Shown here: positions 60,063 through 64,000 of the stretch, one piece after another
How the letters are laid out: every line of letters starts with the position of its first letter
How positions within the stretch are numbered: the stretch's first letter is position 1
Source: Nemophila menziesii
Lineage: Eukaryota; Streptophyta; Magnoliopsida; Boraginales; Hydrophyllaceae
Assembly: GCA_029959085.1 (NCBI GenBank)
Contig: JARWIR010000018.1
Span: 1,240,001-1,304,000 of the forward strand
Reading direction: 5' to 3'
Length of the DNA stretch: 64,000 nt
Program-made: the position numbers and the translations under genes
The notes under the pieces: model-generated
What the model saw: the letters and a program-made list of their open reading frames with translations, nothing else
Told to the model about the DNA's origin: nothing
The model's database searches: none

Positions 60063-63000
60063 ATGTCTAAAGAATCAGAAAATGCAAATGCTGCTGCAAC
60101 AATGCAAAAGCAAAATGAAATTGGTGGTAGTTCAAGGCATAACATGCATATGACATCACCTATGGGTCCTGCTGAAAAACCAGAGAAGTTTGGTGGTGCA
60201 AACTTCAAAACATGGCAACAGAAAATGTTGTTCTATTTGACTACTTTGAGTCTTGCAAGGTTTCTCAAAGAAGATGCTCCAGAAATGGGAGATGATCCCG
60301 ATGCTCAAACTGTTCATGCCGTAGAAGCATGGAACCATTCAGACTTTTTGTGCAAAAACTACATTCTCAATTGTCTAGACAATTCTCTGTATAATGTGTA
60401 TTGCACTATGAATTCGGCTAAACAACTCTGGGATTCCCTAGAGAAAAAATACAAAACTGAAGACGTAGGTACTAAAAAGTTTGTGGTTGGTAAGTTTTTG
60501 GAGTTTAAAATGGTAGACTCGAAATCTCTGATGTCGCAGGTGCAGCAGTTTCAGTTAATACTACATGAGTTAGATGCTGAAGGAATGAGATTGGTGGAAT
60601 CCTTCCAAGTTGCTGCATTGGTTGAAAAATTACCACCAATGTACAAAGACTTCAAGAACTATCTGAAGCACAAGCGCAAGCAAATCAGTCTTGAAGATTT
60701 AATCGTTCGGTTGAGGATTGAAGAAGACAACCGACTAGCCGAGAAAGGAAGTAACTTTCGTTCGTTTGAAGCCAAGGTTAATGTTGTGGAACAACCGAGG
60801 TCTAACCACAACAACAAACGGAAAAGGCAAGGACAATCTAATGACAACAAGAAGAAGGCTAAGTTTGACGGAAATTGTCACAACTGTGGCAAACATGGTC
60901 ATCGCGTAAAAGATTGTCGAAACAAGAAGGCACAAGGTAACCAGAAGAAAGGTAACAATAGTCAAGCAAATATGACAGAGCTTTCTGATGGTGTTGAAGA
61001 GATGAATCTCGCTGCAATGATTTCTGAGGTGAATCTCGTTGGAAACCCTAAACAGTGGTTGGTTGACACCGGAGCAACAAGGCATGTGTGTTCAGAGAAA
61101 AACATGTTCAAGACCTACAAGACGTCTCCAAATGAAGAAATTCTTTATATGGGAAATTCGTCAACCTCAAAAGTTCAAGGAGTGGGGCAAGTTGTGTTGA
61201 AGATGACCTCTGGAAAGGAGTTAACCTTGAACAATGTGCTACATGTACCTGATATTCGTAAGAATCTGGTTTCTGGTTCCTTACTTAACAAGGCCGGATT
61301 TAAGCTTGTATTTGTAGCTGATAAATTTGTACTTTCGAAAAATGAGATGTATGTAGGCAAGGGGTACCTATGTGACGGTTTGTTTAAGCTAAATGTAATG
61401 ACCGTGGTACCTCCTAAAAATGTAACAAATGATGTGATGAATAAGAATTTTTCTTCTGTTTACTTGTTGGATTCTCCTAATATATGGCATCATAGATTAG
61501 GACATATTAATTTTGGTTCATTAACTAAACTTGTAAACGATGATTTGTTACCAAATGTTAACTTTAAATCTCAAGAAAAATGTGAGATATGCGTAGAGTC
61601 CAAGTTGACAAGAAACTCGTTTAAAAATGTTGAAAGGTCATCAGAACCTTTAGAGTTAATTCATAGTGACATATGTGACTTAAAGTTCGTGCAAACTAGA
61701 AGTGGTATGAAATACTTCATTACCTTTATAGACGATTGCACAAGATATTGCTATATCTACTTGCTTCATAGTAAGGATGAGGCCTTAGAAGCATTTAACA
61801 AATATAAAACTGAGGTTGAGAATCAACTAAGTAAAAAGATCAAAAATCTCAGAACAGATAGGGGAGGAGAATATGTTTCTCCTTTTGAAGAATATTGTGC
61901 CGAACATGGAATAATCCATCAAACAACAGCCCCTTATTCGCCTCAACAAAACGGTGTTGCAGAACGCAAAAACCGTACTTTGAAAGAAATGATGAATGCT
62001 CTTTTGATAAACTCGAGAGCACCGCAAAACTTGTGCGGAGAAGCTTTGCTTAGTGCAAATCATATCTTAAATAAAGTACCCCACAAGAAACTAGATAAGA
62101 CCCCCTACGAACTTTGGAAAGGAAAACCGCCTTCATTCAAATACTTAAAAGTGTGGGGATGCTTAGCAAAGGTTGTTATTCCAGCACCAAAAATGGTCAA
62201 GATAGGACCAAAAACGATAGACTGCGTATTCATTGGATATGCTCACAATAGTGCAGCCTATCGGTTTCTTGTGCATCGATCAAATAATGTTGACATTAGT
62301 GTTAACACGGTAATTGAATCAAGAAATGCATATTTCTTTGAAACAATTTTCCCTTGCAAAATTACCCAAGAACGAAGTTCTTTAAAAAGGACTCATGTTG
62401 ACATAGAAGATGGTCATCAAGAGAAGGACCAAGAAGCATTACAATATAACGATGGACCGAGAAGAAGTAAGAGAATGAGAACCTCGACTTCTTTTGGTCC
62501 TGACTTCCTTACCTTCTTATTGGAAGATGAACCGCGAACTTTCAAAGAAGCTATGTCTACTCCAGAAGCTCCTTATTAGAAAGAAGCGGTTAAAAGCGAG
62601 ATAGATTCTATCATGCAGAACCATACGTGGGAGTTAGTAGATCTTCCTCCTGGGAGTAAACCACTGGGAAGTAAATGGATTTTTAAAAGAAAATTGAAAA
62701 CTGATGGATCTATCGAAAAGTATAAGGCAAGACTGGTAGTAAAAGGTTATAGTCAAAAAGAAGGACTTGACTATTTTGATACCTTTTCACCAGTAACCAG
62801 AATTTCATCCATAAGAATGCTTATTGCAATAGCATCGATCTATAAGCTTGAAATTCATCAAATGGATGTTAAAACTGCTTTTCTCAACGGGGAACTTAAA
62901 GAGGAAATCTATATGGAACAACCCGAAGGATATAAAGTTCCAGGAAAAGAAAGGAAGGTGTGTAGGCTGATCAAATCCTTATATGGATTAAAGCAAGAAC

Positions 63001-64000
63001 CCAAACAATGGCATGAAAAATTTGATAAAGTCATGATTGGTAATGGCTTTAAAATAAATGAGTGTGACAAATGTGTATATGTAAAAGGCATCGATAAAGG
63101 ATATGTCATTGTTTGTTTATATGTAGACGATATGTTAATTATTGGGAGTAATAATGACATAATCACTTCTACAAAGAAGATGCTCTCAAGTAAGTTCGAC
63201 ATGAAAGACTTAGGTATTGCTGATGTTATCTTAGGTATTAAGATAATGAGAAAATCTGAGGGGTTAGTATTAAATCAATCCCATTACATAGAAAAAATTC
63301 TAAATAAGTTTAGTAAAGGCGATACGATTATCGCAAAGACTCCAGTTGACGTAAATCTACACTTGGCAAAGAATACTGGTGATACAATCAATCAGTTAGA
63401 GTATTCACGTATAATTGGAAGTCTAATGTACTTAATGAACTGCACAAGGCCTGATATTGCACATGCAGTTAGTAAGTTAAGTAGATTTACAATAAATCCA
63501 GGAAGAGATCATTGGATTGCAATAGTAAGAGTTCTACGGTACTTGAGATACACTCTGAACGAAGGATTGCACTACAATGGAGATCCAGCTGTATTAGAAG
63601 GATATAGCGATGCTAACTGGATATCTGATTCCTCTGACTCAAAATCCACGAGCGGATTTGTCTTTATGTTAGGAGGAGCAGCAGTCTCGTGGAAATCTTC
63701 TAAACAAACATGTATAGCTAGATCCACCATGGAATCTGAATTTATAGCTTTGGATAAAGCTGCTGAGGAAGCCGAATGGCTTCGTAATTTCCAAGAAGAT
63801 TTTCCTAATTGGCCAAAACCGGTGCCAGCTATCTGCATACACTGTGATAGTCAGGCTGCCATCGGCAGAGCCTTAAATGAAATGTATAATGGTAAGTCTA
63901 GACATATACGTCGTAGACACAATACCGTAAGACAACTGCTCTCGAATGGCGTTATCACAATTGACTATGTGAGGTCAAAGGATAACATTGCAGATCCCTT
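60063..64000 (+). pseudogene. gag-pol: Copia gag-pol polyprotein, one in-frame stop, cut by window end
   Basis: A single frame from ATG 60063 to the window end (1,312 codons), interrupted only by TAG at 62577-62579. Domains: gag ([17 protein letters not shown] near residue 40), a CCHC zinc knuckle C272-x2-C-x4-H-x4-C285, protease [12 protein letters not shown] with the catalytic Asp at residue 335, integrase with an HHCC region (HHRLGH...CEICVESK) and the D/D/E segments ([22 protein letters not shown]), reverse transcriptase ([17 protein letters not shown] at about 63120) and RNase H (YSDANW at about 63600, ESEFIAL). The stop falls between integrase and reverse transcriptase. The element is otherwise well preserved, so the break is probably recent. 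Confidence 0.92.

Noticed and set aside
62909..63202. 97-codon minus-strand frame in the Copia reverse transcriptase region
   Set aside because: Antisense shadow of the pol coding frame, which carries the recognisable motifs.

Overview
This window reads as nuclear DNA from a flowering plant, most likely a eudicot. It is AT-rich, its genes have short GT-AG introns, and it is crowded with plant transposon families: Copia/Sirevirus, CACTA (En/Spm), a probable Helitron, a small non-autonomous LTR element and the LTR of another retrotransposon. No bacterial or organellar genes, tRNA or rRNA genes were recognised. All coordinates and alignments were made by eye.

The backbone is a head-to-tail array of a unit of about 6.6 kb. 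Units 1-3 (1-6649, 6650-13260, 13261-19857) are almost identical. Unit 4 is older and broken into three pieces (19858-22419, 37959-40040, 43351-44871). Unit 5 is split in two (44872-45771, 55358-57082) and then stops. Each complete unit carries a two-exon gene for a predicted protein of about 185 residues. Its N-terminus matches the signature of EMBRYONIC FLOWER 1 (EMF1), a plant Polycomb-associated repressor of flowering, but it is far shorter than EMF1. Units 1 and 2 are open, unit 3 has a stop in exon 1, and unit 4 has lost the 5' half of exon 2. Each unit also holds a TATA/telo-box promoter-like segment, a degenerate CACTA-type transposon end and a (TA)n microsatellite.

Four insertions split the older units, and the intact sister units show the empty site for each. 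(1) 22420-37958 is a probable Helitron sitting in the (TA)n tract of unit 4. It carries a 3' fragment of an ER Hsp70/Hsp110 gene (HSP70-17/HYOU1-like) and other exon-like pieces. A decayed Sirevirus-type Copia element (26584-34196, 1165-bp LTRs, TSD TAATG) is nested inside it. (2) 40041-43350 is a short, very young LTR element with a gag remnant only (TSD CTATT). (3) 45772-55357 is a 9.6-kb CACTA element (TSD GAA). It has an intact four-exon TNPD-type transposase and a five-exon TNPA-type gene with a single nonsense codon. It also has terminal-like motif arrays at both ends and in the middle, and a 40-bp minisatellite with higher-order structure. (4) After the end of unit 5 come an LTR in minus orientation (57123-58631) and a Copia element that runs off the right edge with one in-frame stop (60063-64000).

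The observations most worth a second look are the tandem array of truncated EMF1-like genes, the gene-capturing Helitron, a TNPD intron whose ends are a direct repeat with a period equal to the intron length (the expected footprint of intron gain by tandem duplication), and the possible composite structure of the CACTA element.
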